A stretch of 64,000 nucleotides of DNA, from NCBI RefSeq assembly GCF_036017915.1, contig NZ_CP107929.1, forward strand, positions 3,476,001 through 3,540,000, read 5' to 3'. Under the pieces are notes generated by a model, which was not told the DNA's origin, did no database searches, and saw only the letters and a list, made by a program, of their open reading frames with translations. Shown here in pieces: positions 37,996 to 46,636 of this stretch. A program made the translations under genes and the position numbers. Source of the DNA: Micromonospora sp. NBC_00421. Lineage in GTDB: Bacteria; Actinomycetota; Actinomycetes; Mycobacteriales; Micromonosporaceae. Position 1 is the stretch's first letter, and each line of letters begins with the position of its first letter.

Positions 37996-39408
37996 TCACT
38001 CGGCGTGTGCGCCGGCGCCGGCGGTGGCGGCGCCCTCCCCCACCCAGACGGTCTTGGTGTTGCAGAACTCCCGCATCCCCAGCGCCGACAGCTCCCGGCC
38101 GTAGCCGGAGTTCTTCACCCCACCGAAGGGCAGCTCCGGGTACGAGGTGGTCATGCCGTTGACGAAGACGTTGCCGGCGTCCAGGTCGGTGGCGAACCGC
38201 TCCTGCTCGGCCGGGTCGGTGGTCCAGGCGTTCGCGCCCAACCCGAAGGGAGTGCCGTTGGCCACCTCGATCGCCTCGTCGTACGACGACACCCGGTAGA
38301 GGCCGGCGACCGGCCCGAAGACCTCCTCGGCCCACATCCGCATCTGCGGGTTCAGGTCGGTCACCACGGTAGGCGGGTAGAACCAGCCGTCGCCTGTCGG
38401 CTTCTCGCCGCCACAGAGCACCGTCGCGCCGTGCGCCACCGCGTCCTGCACCTGGGCGTGGATCTCGTCCCGCCCGCTCTCGCTGGCCAGCGGGCCGACG
38501 TCGGTGTCGGCGTCCATCGGGTCGCCGACCCGCAGCGCGGCCATGTTCGCGGCGAACTTCCCGGCGAAGGCGTCGAAGACGTCGGTGTGCACGATGAACC
38601 GCTTGGCGGCGATGCAGGACTGGCCGTTGTTCTGGCAACGGGCGGTGGTGGCCACCTCGGCGGCCCGGTCCAGGTCGGCCGAGGGCATCACCACGAACGG
38701 GTCGCTGCCGCCCAACTCCAGCACCGTCTTCTTCAGCTCCCGGCCGGCGATCTGGGCGATCGAGCGGCCCGCGCCCTCACTGCCGGTCAGCGTGGCTGCC
38801 CGCACCCGGGGGTCGCTGAGCACCCGGTCGACGGCGTCCGAGCCGACCAGCAGGGTGGTGAACGCGCCCTCGGGGAACCCGGCGCGGCGGAACACGTCCT
38901 CCAGGTAGAGCGCGGTCTGCGGCACGTTGGAGGCGTGCTTGAGCAGACCGGTGTTGCCGGCCATCAGGGCCGGCGCGGCGAACCGCAGCACCTGCCAGAG
39001 CGGGAAGTTCCACGGCATCACCGCGAGCACCGGCCCGATCGGTTGGTAGCGCACGAAAGCCCGCTTGGCCTTCACCGCGGCGGCGTCGGCGGGCTCGTCG
39101 GCGAGCATCCGCTCGGCGTGGGCGGCGTAGAACCGGCAGGCGGTCGCACACTTGGTGACCTCGGCCTTCGCCGCGGCGTACGTCTTGCCCATCTCGGTGG
39201 TCATCAGCCGGGCGGTCTCGTCGCGCTCGGCGTCGAGCAGGTCCGCGGCGGCGTTCATCCACTGCGCCCGCTGGGCGATCGTGGTCCGGTGCAGATCCCG
39301 GAACGCCAGGTCGGCCCGTTCGATGGCGGCGTCGATCTGCTCGGTCGACATCGGCTCGTACGACTTGAGCAGTTGACCGGTGGCCGGGTTGGTGGTGGCG
39401 ATGGGCAT
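37996..39408 (-). CDS. NAD(P)-dependent succinate-semialdehyde dehydrogenase
   Basis: A 470-residue aldehyde dehydrogenase of the GabD/SSADH type. MPIATTNPATGQLLKSYEPM opens it; QPIGPVLAVMPWNFPLWQVLRFAAPALMAGNTGLLKHASNVPQTAL is the cofactor-binding region; VLELGGSDPFVVM contains the general-base Glu and CQNNGQSCIAAKRFIVH the catalytic Cys. PELPFGGVKNSGYGRELSALGMREFCNTKTVWVG closes the domain. The short length and KHASNVP motif fit the SSADH/ALDH5 group active on succinate semialdehyde, feeding GABA catabolism into the TCA cycle. ATG 39408 follows AGGAGTACGAG. Likely operon with the LLM oxidoreductase. Confidence 0.9.
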   Translation of the reverse strand: MPIATTNPATGQLLKSYEPMSTEQIDAAIERADLAFRDLHRTTIAQRAQWMNAAADLLDAERDETARLMTTEMGKTYAAAKAEVTKCATACRFYAAHAERMLADEPADAAAVKAKRAFVRYQPIGPVLAVMPWNFPLWQVLRFAAPALMAGNTGLLKHASNVPQTALYLEDVFRRAGFPEGAFTTLLVGSDAVDRVLSDPRVRAATLTGSEGAGRSIAQIAGRELKKTVLELGGSDPFVVMPSADLDRAAEVATTARCQNNGQSCIAAKRFIVHTDVFDAFAGKFAANMAALRVGDPMDADTDVGPLASESGRDEIHAQVQDAVAHGATVLCGGEKPTGDGWFYPPTVVTDLNPQMRMWAEEVFGPVAGLYRVSSYDEAIEVANGTPFGLGANAWTTDPAEQERFATDLDAGNVFVNGMTTSYPELPFGGVKNSGYGRELSALGMREFCNTKTVWVGEGAATAGAGAHAE

Positions 39409-39420
39409 CTCGTACTCCTG

Positions 39421-39684
39421 TCACTCGAAGAGTGAGTGCCGCGCGCCCGGCTGCTCACGGCGGCGGGCAGCGCGGCGGCGCTGGATGACGACCAGGTCGA
39501 CCACCGCCACGACGGCGAACAGCACGCAGACCGCCCCCAGCCAGACCAGCCCGGCCCAGAACGCTCCGACCGCGAAGACGGTCATGGTGACCAGGCCGAA
39601 CAGGGCCAGCGCCAGCCGGAGGTTCAACGCACTGTACGCGTGGCCGACCGTGCCACGGGCACGCCGGGGCTGCGATCTCGTCAT
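39421..39684 (-). CDS. small membrane protein, DUF6343-like
   Basis: An 87-residue protein with a basic N-terminus (RSQPRRARG), two adjacent hydrophobic helices (NLRLALALFGLVTMTVFAVGAFWAGLVWLGAVCVLFAVVAVVDLVV) and a basic tail (QRRRAARRREQPGARH). The SALNLRLALALFG opening resembles the DUF6343 family, an assignment made with moderate confidence. It lies 12 bases upstream of the dehydrogenase start on the same strand and might be co-transcribed with it. Function unknown. Confidence 0.65.
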   Translation of the reverse strand: MTRSQPRRARGTVGHAYSALNLRLALALFGLVTMTVFAVGAFWAGLVWLGAVCVLFAVVAVVDLVVIQRRRAARRREQPGARHSLFE

Positions 39685-39930
39685 CGTCTCGGGCTACCCC
39701 CGCACGGACGCCACTAACCGGCCCCGACGCCCGAATCGCCCGCAGCGGTGCCGCTGGCCGCCCGACACCGACCCGGAGGCCGCCCGCACCCCGCCGACGC
39801 CACTCCTACCAGATTCATGTTTCCAGATGTGGATTCTGCCCGGAAGCCGACACGAGCGGACCATCCCACCCCACCCGGCCCGTAAAGTGACCGCGCTGTC
39901 GCTCTGCGCCATCGGACCGGGGGAAGACGC

Positions 39931-40785
39931 ATGCCTCGACGCTGGGTCGCCGCCGTGGCCTGCCTGTTGGCGCTGGTCGCGCTCGGCTGCGAGGAGGGCG
40001 GTGGGGCATCCCCCCGGCCCACCAGGAGCGGGTCGACACCGACCGGGCTGCCCACCACGATGGCCGCCCTCGGCGACTCGATCACCACCGGCTTCGGCTC
40101 CTGCCTGGTGCTCACCTCGTGCCAACGCAACTCCTGGTCCACAGGCGACGGCATCCGGGTGGAGAGCCACTACCGACGGCTGCTCGACGCCGACGCGCCG
40201 ATCCGCAACCGGGCCCGCAACCATGCCGTACCGGGCGCCCGCGCCGAGGCCCTCGCCGGACAGGCCGGTGCTGCCGTCCGCGACAAGGCCGACTACGTCA
40301 CGGTGCTGATCGGCGCCAACGACGCCTGCCGCAAAGACATCGACGCGATGACCGCTACAGCCACCTTCCGCAGCCAGGTCGACCGGGCGTTACGGGTGTT
40401 GCGGGAGGGCCGCCCCAAGGCCCGGGTACTGGTCGCCAGCATCCCCGACCTGAACCGGCTCTGGGAGATCGGGCACACCGAGTCCCGCGCGGTGCGGATC
40501 TGGAAGACCGGCATCTGCCCGGCGCTGCTGGCGAACCCCACCTCGGACGCCAAGGCCGACCGGGCCCGCCGGGCCCGCTTCGCCGAGCGGATCGACGCGT
40601 ACAACGACCAGCTCAAGGCGGCCTGCCGGGCGTACGGGTCGCGGTGCCGCTACGACGGCGGCGCGGTGCACCGGGTGCGGTTCAGCCTGGACGAGGTCAA
40701 CGCGCTGGACTGGTTCCACCCCAACGTGGCCGGGCAGAACCGGCTCGCCGACGCGACCTTCCCGGCCGCCGGTTGGCGACTCTGA
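39931..40785 (+). CDS. SGNH/GDSL hydrolase lipoprotein
   Basis: A 284-residue exported esterase/lipase-like enzyme. The N-terminus RRWVAAVACLLALVALGC is a lipoprotein signal with lipobox LALGC, so Cys 20 is the anchor. The SGNH blocks are all present: ALGDSITTGFG (nucleophile Ser, block I), HAVPGARAEA (Gly, block II), VLIGANDACR (Asn, block III) and DWFHPNVAGQNRLA (catalytic Asp and His, block V). It would act on extracellular ester or acyl substrates. ATG 39931 follows GGGGGAAGACGC. Monocistronic and convergent with the EcsC-like gene; a hairpin lies between. Confidence 0.9.
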   Translation: MPRRWVAAVACLLALVALGCEEGGGASPRPTRSGSTPTGLPTTMAALGDSITTGFGSCLVLTSCQRNSWSTGDGIRVESHYRRLLDADAPIRNRARNHAVPGARAEALAGQAGAAVRDKADYVTVLIGANDACRKDIDAMTATATFRSQVDRALRVLREGRPKARVLVASIPDLNRLWEIGHTESRAVRIWKTGICPALLANPTSDAKADRARRARFAERIDAYNDQLKAACRAYGSRCRYDGGAVHRVRFSLDEVNALDWFHPNVAGQNRLADATFPAAGWRL

Positions 40786-40850
40786 GGCCGCCGGCCAGCG
40801 CCTCCGCACCTGCCCTCGGCGCCTCTGCGGCCACCGGTCGACGACGCCGT

Positions 40851-40879
40851 GCCGCGCCCGACGGCTGGCCGGGCGCGGC
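40851..40879. terminator. bidirectional terminator between SGNH and EcsC-like genes
   Basis: GCCGCGCCCG and CGGGCGCGGC, 10-base arms with a nine-base loop, 66 bases after the SGNH stop and 16 bases beyond the stop of the convergent gene. Confidence 0.6.
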
Positions 40880-40894
40880 GTGGTGGTCAGCTGA

Positions 40895-41773
40895 TCAGGA
40901 GCGGCGCGGTTGGGGCACCCCGCCCCGGTGTTCCCGGTAGAGCACCTGGGCGCGCTCGGCGAGATCCTTGGTGGCCGACGAGTTGGCCCAGGTGCCGAGG
41001 ATGATCGCGGCTCCCGGAATCACCTTGGCGAAGACCCGCTTCGCCGCCCGCACCCCGGCCATCCGGGCCAGCCGGACGCCCAGTTGCAGCATCACCCGAC
41101 CGAGCGGGTTCTGGGCCGCATGGCCGAACAACGCACCGGCCCGTTCCCGACCGGCGGCGACGCCCAGCGCCAACCGGGCCGTCTCGGCAGCCTTGTGCAC
41201 CTTCTGCAGGACGAGCAGATCGGTGGCCCGGTCCGGGTGCACCGGGTCCGCCCCGTACGCGGCGGCGACGTGCAGCACCAGCCGGGCCTGGGTCCAGGCC
41301 AGCACACCGACGTCGATGACCGCACCCGGCAGCCCCGCCGCGCCGGAGACCGCACCGGAGAGCCGGGCCCGGTTGACGAAGCGTCGGATCGCCTGCTCGG
41401 CCAGTTGGTCGGCGGTGGCGTCGGGTCGTTCCGCCCGCGCCTTGGCGATCCACTGCGCCGCCTCCGGGCCGAGTCGGCGGACCGCTTCCAGGGCGAGGTG
41501 CTCCGGGGCGTACTGCGGATCGTCGCGCATCCGGTCCCAGAGCCGGGCCGGTGGCGCCTCGGGAGCGTCGCTCGGATCACCGGCCGGTGCCCCCGGCACC
41601 GGCGGCACCGTCCCCGCAGCTGTCGGGGCGGAAGCTGGTGTCGGGGCAGGAGCCGTCGGGACCGTGGCTGTCGACGCCGGGACGGCCGGTGTCCCGGGGA
41701 CGGCCGGAGTGGCCGCCGGGACCGGCGGCGTGGGGACGGTCGGTTCGTCGTCGACGGGCACGGCGTCGGTCAC
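40895..41773 (-). CDS. EcsC family-like protein
   Basis: A 292-residue protein. The first 75 residues are a Pro/Ala/Thr-rich disordered stretch; from about 80 the rest is helical: RLWDRMRDDPQYAPEHLALEAVRRLGPEAAQWIAKAR, then RFVNRARLSGAVSGAAGLPGAVIDVGVLAWTQARLVLHVAAAYGADP, which is typical of the EcsC family (glycine-rich SGAAGLPG followed by a hydrophobic pair). EcsC-like proteins are thought to be membrane-associated with unknown activity. GTG 41773 is used since the frame starts there. It follows the 49-residue gene at 41808 by 34 bases on the same strand, and may be co-transcribed with it. Confidence 0.7.
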   Translation of the reverse strand: MTDAVPVDDEPTVPTPPVPAATPAVPGTPAVPASTATVPTAPAPTPASAPTAAGTVPPVPGAPAGDPSDAPEAPPARLWDRMRDDPQYAPEHLALEAVRRLGPEAAQWIAKARAERPDATADQLAEQAIRRFVNRARLSGAVSGAAGLPGAVIDVGVLAWTQARLVLHVAAAYGADPVHPDRATDLLVLQKVHKAAETARLALGVAAGRERAGALFGHAAQNPLGRVMLQLGVRLARMAGVRAAKRVFAKVIPGAAIILGTWANSSATKDLAERAQVLYREHRGGVPQPRRS

Positions 41774-41807
41774 AGATGCTCCCGGGGTGGATATCGGTTC
41801 GGCGGGG

Positions 41808-41957
41808 TCAGCGGCGGCGACCCGACAGCTTTCCGGCCGCCTGCTTGAGCCGCGCCTGGTTCTCCGGCTTGGCCAGCTCGCGCCGCCCCCGGTCGACCAA
41901 CTGCTGCCCCTTGGGTGAGCGCAGGAAGGAACTGATCCGCTGCATCAATGCTGACAT
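41808..41957 (-). CDS. 49-residue conserved-type small basic protein
   Basis: A short protein, MSALMQRISSFLRSPKGQQLVDRG followed by RRELAKPENQARLKQAAGKLSGRRR, too short for a normal open-frame search. It is strongly basic and helical, with a SPKGQQLVD turn and a KPENQ-x-RL core, and no membrane segment. The ATG at 41957 has a near-perfect ribosome site (GGAGG five bases upstream), which is the main evidence. It lies between the lysozyme-like gene and the EcsC-like gene on the same strand. Function unknown; nucleic-acid binding is a guess from charge alone. Confidence 0.65.
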   Translation of the reverse strand: MSALMQRISSFLRSPKGQQLVDRGRRELAKPENQARLKQAAGKLSGRRR

Positions 41958-42055
41958 GTCGTCCTCCGATCGGATGTCCTGCGTCATGTGTACCCGCTCG
42001 GAGCAACAAACAATCGTCCACTGTGGTCATTCTCGGACGGTCCGGGGAGCCCGGC

Positions 42056-42092
42056 GACCCGGCCCACCCGAGCGGGGCTCGGTGGACCGGGT
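42056..42092 (-). terminator. hairpin terminator of the lysozyme-like gene
   Basis: CGACCCGGCCCACCCGAGC pairs with the complement CTCGGTGGACCGGGTCG with one bulge around a GGGG loop, 18 bases past the stop of the gene at 42110. Confidence 0.5.
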
Positions 42093-42109
42093 CGGGTGGG
42101 CGGGACCGC

Positions 42110-43009
42110 TCAGACCAGGACGGCGGCGACCACCTCGGTCGCCCGCCACTCGTGCTGGGCGTAGAGATCCGGGTAGGCGGAGATCTGTACGGCCTGCGCG
42201 GCGACGGTGAGCGGCAGGTCCTCCCACCCGGGGATCTCCAGCAGCACGGTGAGGAACGCCCGGGTGGCGAACGCCGGGTCCATCAACTGGCCGACCTCGC
42301 CCCAACCACTGCTCGGGCGCTGCTGGAACAACCCGACCGAGTCGTGGTCCCAACCGATCGCCTGGTGCGGGTAGTCCTGCGACTCGGGCAGCACACCACT
42401 GGCGTAGTTGTAGAGGTTGCTCTCCTGCATCGCGGTGGCCACCGCGATGACCAGGGCCCGGCGGGGCACGCCCATCGCCCGCCCGGCCTTGACGATCTTG
42501 ATGGCGTTGTCCATCTGAGCCCGGTCGAGGCCGGCTACCGGGACGATCCGCTTCGGCCTCGGCTTCGGTGTGGGCCTGGGCCTGGGTCTGGTGGTCCTGG
42601 TCGCTGCCGGCGTCGGGGTGGCGGTGCTCGGGGTGGCGGTGCTCGGGGTGGCGGCAGGGGTGCTGGGCACGATGGTGACCGGCGTACGGACCTCACCGCG
42701 GGAGGCCGCCTGCTGAGCACGCTCGGCGAGCGCGGCCTCGGTGCCGACCCGGTCGCCGGCCCGATCGGCCGGTAGGGCCTGTACGCCGGCGACGGCGGTG
42801 GCACCCAGGCAGCAGAGCACGCCGGCAGCGATGGCCACCCGGGTGCCGGCCGGGCGCCGGTACAGGGGGTTAACGAGCCCGCCGAGGCGGGTACGGAGGA
42901 AACGGGGTTCACGGAGAACGCCGACCTGAACGGACGAGGGGGTGTCGTCCGAACGGCCAGTCATGCCACTGGGGGCGCCCTGGTCGTCGATGGTGTCGTC
43001 GTCACGCAT
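42110..43009 (-). CDS. membrane-anchored lysozyme/transglycosylase-like protein
   Basis: A 299-residue type II membrane protein: a cytoplasmic tail, a helix near residues 55-80 (RVAIAAGVLCCLGATAVAGVQAL), a Pro/Thr-rich spacer with short repeats (TPSTATPSTATPTPAA) and a basic patch (RPRPRPTPKPRPKR), then a globular domain. The domain has VIAVATAMQESNLYNYASGVLPESQDYPHQAIGWDHDSVGLFQQRPSSGWGEVGQLMDPAFATRAFLTVLLEIPGWEDLPLT, in which the Glu of AMQESNLYN and the GLFQQ pattern match lysozyme-like folds of actinobacterial cell-wall proteins. It may remodel peptidoglycan; a catalytic role is not proved. Start ATG 43009. Confidence 0.75.
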   Translation of the reverse strand: MRDDDTIDDQGAPSGMTGRSDDTPSSVQVGVLREPRFLRTRLGGLVNPLYRRPAGTRVAIAAGVLCCLGATAVAGVQALPADRAGDRVGTEAALAERAQQAASRGEVRTPVTIVPSTPAATPSTATPSTATPTPAATRTTRPRPRPTPKPRPKRIVPVAGLDRAQMDNAIKIVKAGRAMGVPRRALVIAVATAMQESNLYNYASGVLPESQDYPHQAIGWDHDSVGLFQQRPSSGWGEVGQLMDPAFATRAFLTVLLEIPGWEDLPLTVAAQAVQISAYPDLYAQHEWRATEVVAAVLV

Positions 43010-43426
43010 CCGCCGAGGCTAGGCATGCCCTGCTCCGGTAACCCACCGTCACAGAGTGGGCCTCGCCACAATCGCCGACCTCCCGGCAGGACGCGCACCC
43101 TGGACGGGTCGCCCGGCCACCAGACCTCCCGCAACGGGCATTACGGTCAGCGACCGCGCACGGCGTCGTGAGGTGTGGTCGACAGGCCAGACCACACCGG
43201 CCACCTACATGATCCACCATGTCCGCCTTTTGGCCGACAGGACGGAACCGTCCGGCCCAGCCGACCCGGCACACCTGGCGAATTGGCGGCTTCCTCCGGG
43301 TTTGGTAGCCGGATCGGTCACGACGCGCCCAGTGATGGAATGGATGGCGGTGACGGGTACGTTCCCCGAACCGGGTGCCGTCCGTGCGAGCCACCCGTAC
43401 GCGCGTTTCCTCAGGAGGTCCGACCG
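43010..43426. promoter_or_regulatory. 417-bp divergent intergenic region
   Basis: No gene. It contains a 9-base-arm hairpin (GGTGTGGTC at 43172 with complement ending 43198) and a GGACGG-AA-CCGTCC palindrome (43240-43253). The latter sits in a locally AT-richer stretch and could be an operator for the PAC2 gene or the lysozyme-like gene. No other structure seen. Confidence 0.4.
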
Positions 43427-44347
43427 GTGCTCGACCCACACGAGCTGTACCAGCTCACCGACGATCTGCCCGACCTCGGTCAGCCGGTGTTGATCCAGGC
43501 GCTCACCGGCTTCGTCGACGCCGGCAACGCCAGCCGGCTGGCCCGCGAGCAGCTGCTCACCTCGCTGGACGCCCGCACGATCGCCACCTTCGACGTCGAC
43601 CAGCTCTTCGACTACCGGTCCCGCCGGCCGGTGATGACCTTCGTCGAGGACCACTGGGAGGAGTACGACGCCCCCGAGCTGGCCCTGCACCTGCTCAACG
43701 ACGACGACGAGACGCCGTTCCTCCTGCTCACCGGCCCGGAACCGGACCTGCAGTGGGAACGTTTCGTGGCGGCGGTCGGGGTGGTGGCCGCCCGGCTCGA
43801 CGTCCGGCTCACGGTCGGGCTCAACTCGATTCCGATGGCCGTTCCGCACACCCGTCCCACCGGGGTCACCGCGCACGCCACCCGGCGGGAGCTGATCGCC
43901 GGCTACGAGCCGTGGTTGCAGCGGGTGCAGGTGCCCGGCAGCGTCGGGCACCTGCTGGAATACCGCCTCGGCAAGCTCGGCCGGGACGCCCTCGGATTCG
44001 CCGCGCACGTGCCGCACTACGTCGCACAGACCGAGTACCCGGCCGCCGCCGAGGTGCTGCTCTCCTCGGTGTCGCGCAGCACCGGGCTGCTGCTACCCAA
44101 CGACAGCCTCCGCTCCGCCGCCGAGGTGGTCCGGGTGGAGATCGACAGGCAGGTCGCCCAGACCGACGAGGCCGCCGCGCTGGTCAAGGCCCTGGAGGAG
44201 CAGTACGACGCGTTCGCCCGGGGTCGGGGCGAGAAGAACCTGCTCGCCGCCGAGTCCGGCCCGCTGCCCACCGCCGACGAGCTGGGGGCCGAGCTGGAGC
44301 GTTACCTCGCCGAGCAGACCCGCCCCGGCGACACCCCCGGCACCTGA
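43427..44347 (+). CDS. PAC2 family protein
   Basis: A 306-residue soluble protein with the PAC2 (proteasome assembly chaperone-like) domain: ELYQLTDDLPDLGQPVLIQALTGFVDAGNASRLAREQLLTSLDARTIATFDVDQLFDYRSRRPVMTF. LNSIPMAVPHTRPTGVTAHATRRELI and TGLLLPNDSLRSAAEVVRVEIDRQVAQ follow in family order. Actinobacteria have proteasomes, and PAC2 proteins are named for similarity to eukaryotic assembly chaperones, though the bacterial role is unsettled. GTG 43427 has CAGGAGG nine bases upstream. It begins after a long regulatory gap and is followed by repeats. Confidence 0.9.
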   Translation: MLDPHELYQLTDDLPDLGQPVLIQALTGFVDAGNASRLAREQLLTSLDARTIATFDVDQLFDYRSRRPVMTFVEDHWEEYDAPELALHLLNDDDETPFLLLTGPEPDLQWERFVAAVGVVAARLDVRLTVGLNSIPMAVPHTRPTGVTAHATRRELIAGYEPWLQRVQVPGSVGHLLEYRLGKLGRDALGFAAHVPHYVAQTEYPAAAEVLLSSVSRSTGLLLPNDSLRSAAEVVRVEIDRQVAQTDEAAALVKALEEQYDAFARGRGEKNLLAAESGPLPTADELGAELERYLAEQTRPGDTPGT

Positions 44348-44479
44348 CCCACCCGTACGCCGGCGGCGACGACCTCGGTCGGGACCGCCGTCGCGCGGAG
44401 CACCGCCGGTCGGGTGGCTCCGGCCGGCGCTCCCGCCCGGCAGCGCCCCCACGCCCGCCGGGCAGACGCGCGGAGGTCC

Positions 44480-44612
44480 CGACCCGGCGGAAGCGCACGA
44501 CGGGGCCGGCAGCACGAGTCAGCGGCACGGCGGAACCGGCGGCATGACGGAACCGGCAGCACGACGGGGCCTGGCAGCACGAGTCGGCGGCACGGCGGCA
44601 CGGCGGGCCGTC
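44480..44612 (+). repeat. imperfect GC-rich repeats before the exonuclease gene
   Basis: Variants of GGCAGCACGAGTC-GGCGGCACGGCGGAACCGGC recur three to four times in the 301-base gap between the PAC2 and exonuclease genes. The open frame over it that extends the exonuclease to 44544 is not credible. Nothing else is seen in the gap. Confidence 0.5.
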
Positions 44613-44648
44613 CCGGCGCGGCGGGCGGTGATGCGGCAGGCTTGGCAC

Positions 44649-45446
44649 ATGCGCCTGGCGACCTGGAACGTGAACTCGGTGAAGGCCCGGCTACCCCGGC
44701 TGCTTGACTGGCTGGCCGGCACCGCGCCGGACGTGGTCTGCCTCCAGGAGACCAAGTGTCCCGACGGGGCCTTCCCCGTCGCCGAGGTCGGTGAGCTGGG
44801 CTACGAGGTGGCCAGCCACAGCGACGGCCGGTGGAACGGCGTGGCGATCCTGTCCCGCGCCGGCCTGACCGACGTCACCGTCGGCTTCCCCGGCGAACCG
44901 GGCTTTCCGCGGCCCGAGGCGCGGGCCATCGCCGCCATCTGCGCCGGGGTCCGGGTCTGGTCGGTGTACGTCCCGAACGGCCGGGCGGTCGACGACCCGC
45001 ACTACGCGTACAAGCTGGCCTGGTTGGCCGCGCTGCGGGACGCGTTGGTGCCCGAGGTGGCCGCCGGTGGGCCGGTCGCCGTCTGCGGGGACTTCAACGT
45101 CGCCCCGACCGACGCCGACGTCTGGGACCCGGCGCTCTTCGCCACCTCGACGCACGTCACCCCGGCCGAGCGGGCCGCCCTGGCCGCCCTGCGCGACCTC
45201 GGGCTCAGCGACGTGGTGCCCACCCCGATGAAGGGGCCGCACCCGTACACCTACTGGGACTACCGGGCCGGCATGTTCCACCAGAACAAGGGCATGCGGA
45301 TCGACCTGGTGTACGCCTCCGCGCCGCTGGCCTCCACGGTCCGCGCCGCTTACGTCGACCGGGAGGCCCGCAAGGGCAAGGGCCCCTCCGACCACGCCCC
45401 GATCGTGGTCGACACCGACCTCCCGCCGGCCGTCGACGTGCCCTGA
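44649..45446 (+). CDS. xth: exodeoxyribonuclease III
   Basis: A 265-residue apurinic/apyrimidinic endonuclease and 3'-exonuclease of the ExoIII type, for base excision repair. MRLATWNVNSVKARLPRLLDWL gives the N-terminal Asn, VCLQETKCPDGAFP the metal-binding Glu, CGDFNVAPTDADVWDP the catalytic Asp and Asn, RIDLVYASAPL the third acidic residue and KGPSDHAPIVV the final Asp-His pair; the Tyr in VWSVYVPNG is also conserved. ATG 44649 is chosen over the upstream repeat-derived extension because the family begins with this MRLATWN. Monocistronic. Confidence 0.94.
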   Translation: MRLATWNVNSVKARLPRLLDWLAGTAPDVVCLQETKCPDGAFPVAEVGELGYEVASHSDGRWNGVAILSRAGLTDVTVGFPGEPGFPRPEARAIAAICAGVRVWSVYVPNGRAVDDPHYAYKLAWLAALRDALVPEVAAGGPVAVCGDFNVAPTDADVWDPALFATSTHVTPAERAALAALRDLGLSDVVPTPMKGPHPYTYWDYRAGMFHQNKGMRIDLVYASAPLASTVRAAYVDREARKGKGPSDHAPIVVDTDLPPAVDVP

Positions 45447-45546
45447 CCCGCCCCGGGACAGCGCCGCCGAGCAGACCGGGTGTGCCCTGCCTATCGGGGC
45501 ACGGGACACCCTGGCTGTGTCTCAAGGGTTGGCCGTCTGGGCTGAT

Positions 45547-45646
45547 TATTGAGGACGGGACGCCTGGGCCGGTCTATTGAGGGCGGGACGCCCTCGCTGC
45601 CTACCCGTGCGGCACGCCGTGGCTGCCTATTGAGGGCGGGACGCCC
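45547..45646 (+). repeat. three dispersed copies of a 20-bp repeat
   Basis: TATTGAGGGCGGGACGCCCT occurs at 45574 and 45628, with a variant TATTGAGGACGGGACGCCTG at 45547. The last copy overlaps the stop codon of the DUF397 gene at 45627. CGGGACGCCC is partly self-complementary. Confidence 0.6.
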
Positions 45647-45824
45647 TGGTGAAGGCGACGAAGCCGCGCCACGCGGCCGGCGCGAAGGTCAGCATCCCGC
45701 CGTCGCGGTCCTTCGTGTCGCGGACGAGGACGACGCCGGGCAGGTTGTCCGCCACCTCGACGCAGTTGCCGCCGTTGTTGCCGCTCCGGGTGCTCTTGCG
45801 CCACCGCGCACCGGTCACGTCCAT
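45627..45824 (-). CDS. DUF397 protein, module copy B
   Basis: A 65-residue DUF397 protein, MDVTGARWRKSTRSGNNGGNCVEVADNL to AFTRASRPQ, differing at few positions from copy A (13754). Only the RSGNN and the tail RPQ change. It starts ten bases inside the regulator's end, exactly as in copy A, so the pair is translationally coupled. It is expected to work with the DUF5753 regulator just upstream. Confidence 0.9.
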   Translation of the reverse strand: MDVTGARWRKSTRSGNNGGNCVEVADNLPGVVLVRDTKDRDGGMLTFAPAAWRGFVAFTRASRPQ

Positions 45825-46582
45825 GCTGCCGCCACCTTCCGAATGAGATCCAGGGACTGGGCCCGAGGCAGGGCCTCTCCCACTATGCGCGCCCAGCGCT
45901 GCTCCAAGGTAGCGATATCCTGACGCTGGTCGATGATCTGCGCCCGCACCTGACCGTCCACATGCGCCACCCGCGTCCCGTCGTCGAGGTCGGCCACGAT
46001 GAACGGCCCACCGAGGCCGGCGTACATCCCGGTGTCCGCCGGGACCACGTGCACCTGCACGGTCGGCAGCTCGGCGCACTCGGCCAGGTGGGCGCACTGC
46101 TCGCGCATCAGCTCGGGCCGCCCCCGCACCGGCCGGCGGAGCACCGCCTCGTCGATGACGGCGACCAGCAACGGCGGACGGGCCCGGTGCAGGACCGACT
46201 GCCGGCCGATCCGCGCCTTGGTGAGCTGGTCGACCTCCTCCTCGGTGAGCGCCTCACCCGCCAGGGTCGCCCGTGCGTAGGCTTCGGTCTGGAGCAGCCC
46301 GGGAATCCAGGCCAGCTCGAACCCGCGCAAGGCGATCGCCTCACGCTCGATGTCGGCCCACCGGCGGAACCACACCGGCTCACGCCGCCGCAGCGCCTCC
46401 GGCCACAACTCCAGGATGTCCCTGCCCAGCGCCATGGCGACCTGCGCGCGGTGACGGGTCTGGGGAATCCGTCCGTGGCTCGCCCACCGTGCGGCGGTCT
46501 TGGGGTCGACCCCGACCCGGGAGGCGAGACTCTCGGCGGTCTCGCCGCTCTGGGTCATCGCCTCGATCACTGCCCGATTCAT
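45815..46582 (-). CDS. HTH/DUF5753 regulator, module copy B, intact
   Basis: A 255-residue regulator. An N-terminal helix-turn-helix (EAMTQSGETAESLASRVGVDPKTAARWASHGRIPQTRHRAQVAMALG) with a wHTH-like KTAARW recognition region is followed by a DUF5753 domain (REPVWFRRWADIEREAIALRGFELAWIPGLLQTEAYARATLAG to SLDLIRKVAAAWT). It is the undamaged counterpart of the frameshifted copy A, and far more like it than the third regulator at 25267. ATG 46582 is chosen by analogy with copy A and its GGGGACTCGGG; an upstream extension to 46621 is possible. Likely regulates itself through the palindrome at 46598 and the divergent small genes. Confidence 0.9.
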   Translation of the reverse strand: MNRAVIEAMTQSGETAESLASRVGVDPKTAARWASHGRIPQTRHRAQVAMALGRDILELWPEALRRREPVWFRRWADIEREAIALRGFELAWIPGLLQTEAYARATLAGEALTEEEVDQLTKARIGRQSVLHRARPPLLVAVIDEAVLRRPVRGRPELMREQCAHLAECAELPTVQVHVVPADTGMYAGLGGPFIVADLDDGTRVAHVDGQVRAQIIDQRQDIATLEQRWARIVGEALPRAQSLDLIRKVAAAWT

Positions 46583-46597
46583 CCCGAGTCCCCTCCG

Positions 46598-46613
46598 GAC
46601 GTTCTGAACGTTC
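46598..46613. promoter_or_regulatory. palindromic operator candidate upstream of regulator B
   Basis: GACGTTCT-GAACGTTC: the arms GACGTTC/GAACGTT match the operator upstream of copy A, 16 bases before the regulator ATG. Confidence 0.6.
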
Positions 46614-46636
46614 GCCGCCATCCTGCTACGCGGTGT

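Noticed and set aside
44544..44648. N-terminal extension of exonuclease III
   Set aside because: Made of the upstream repeat; the family begins with MRLATWN at 44649.
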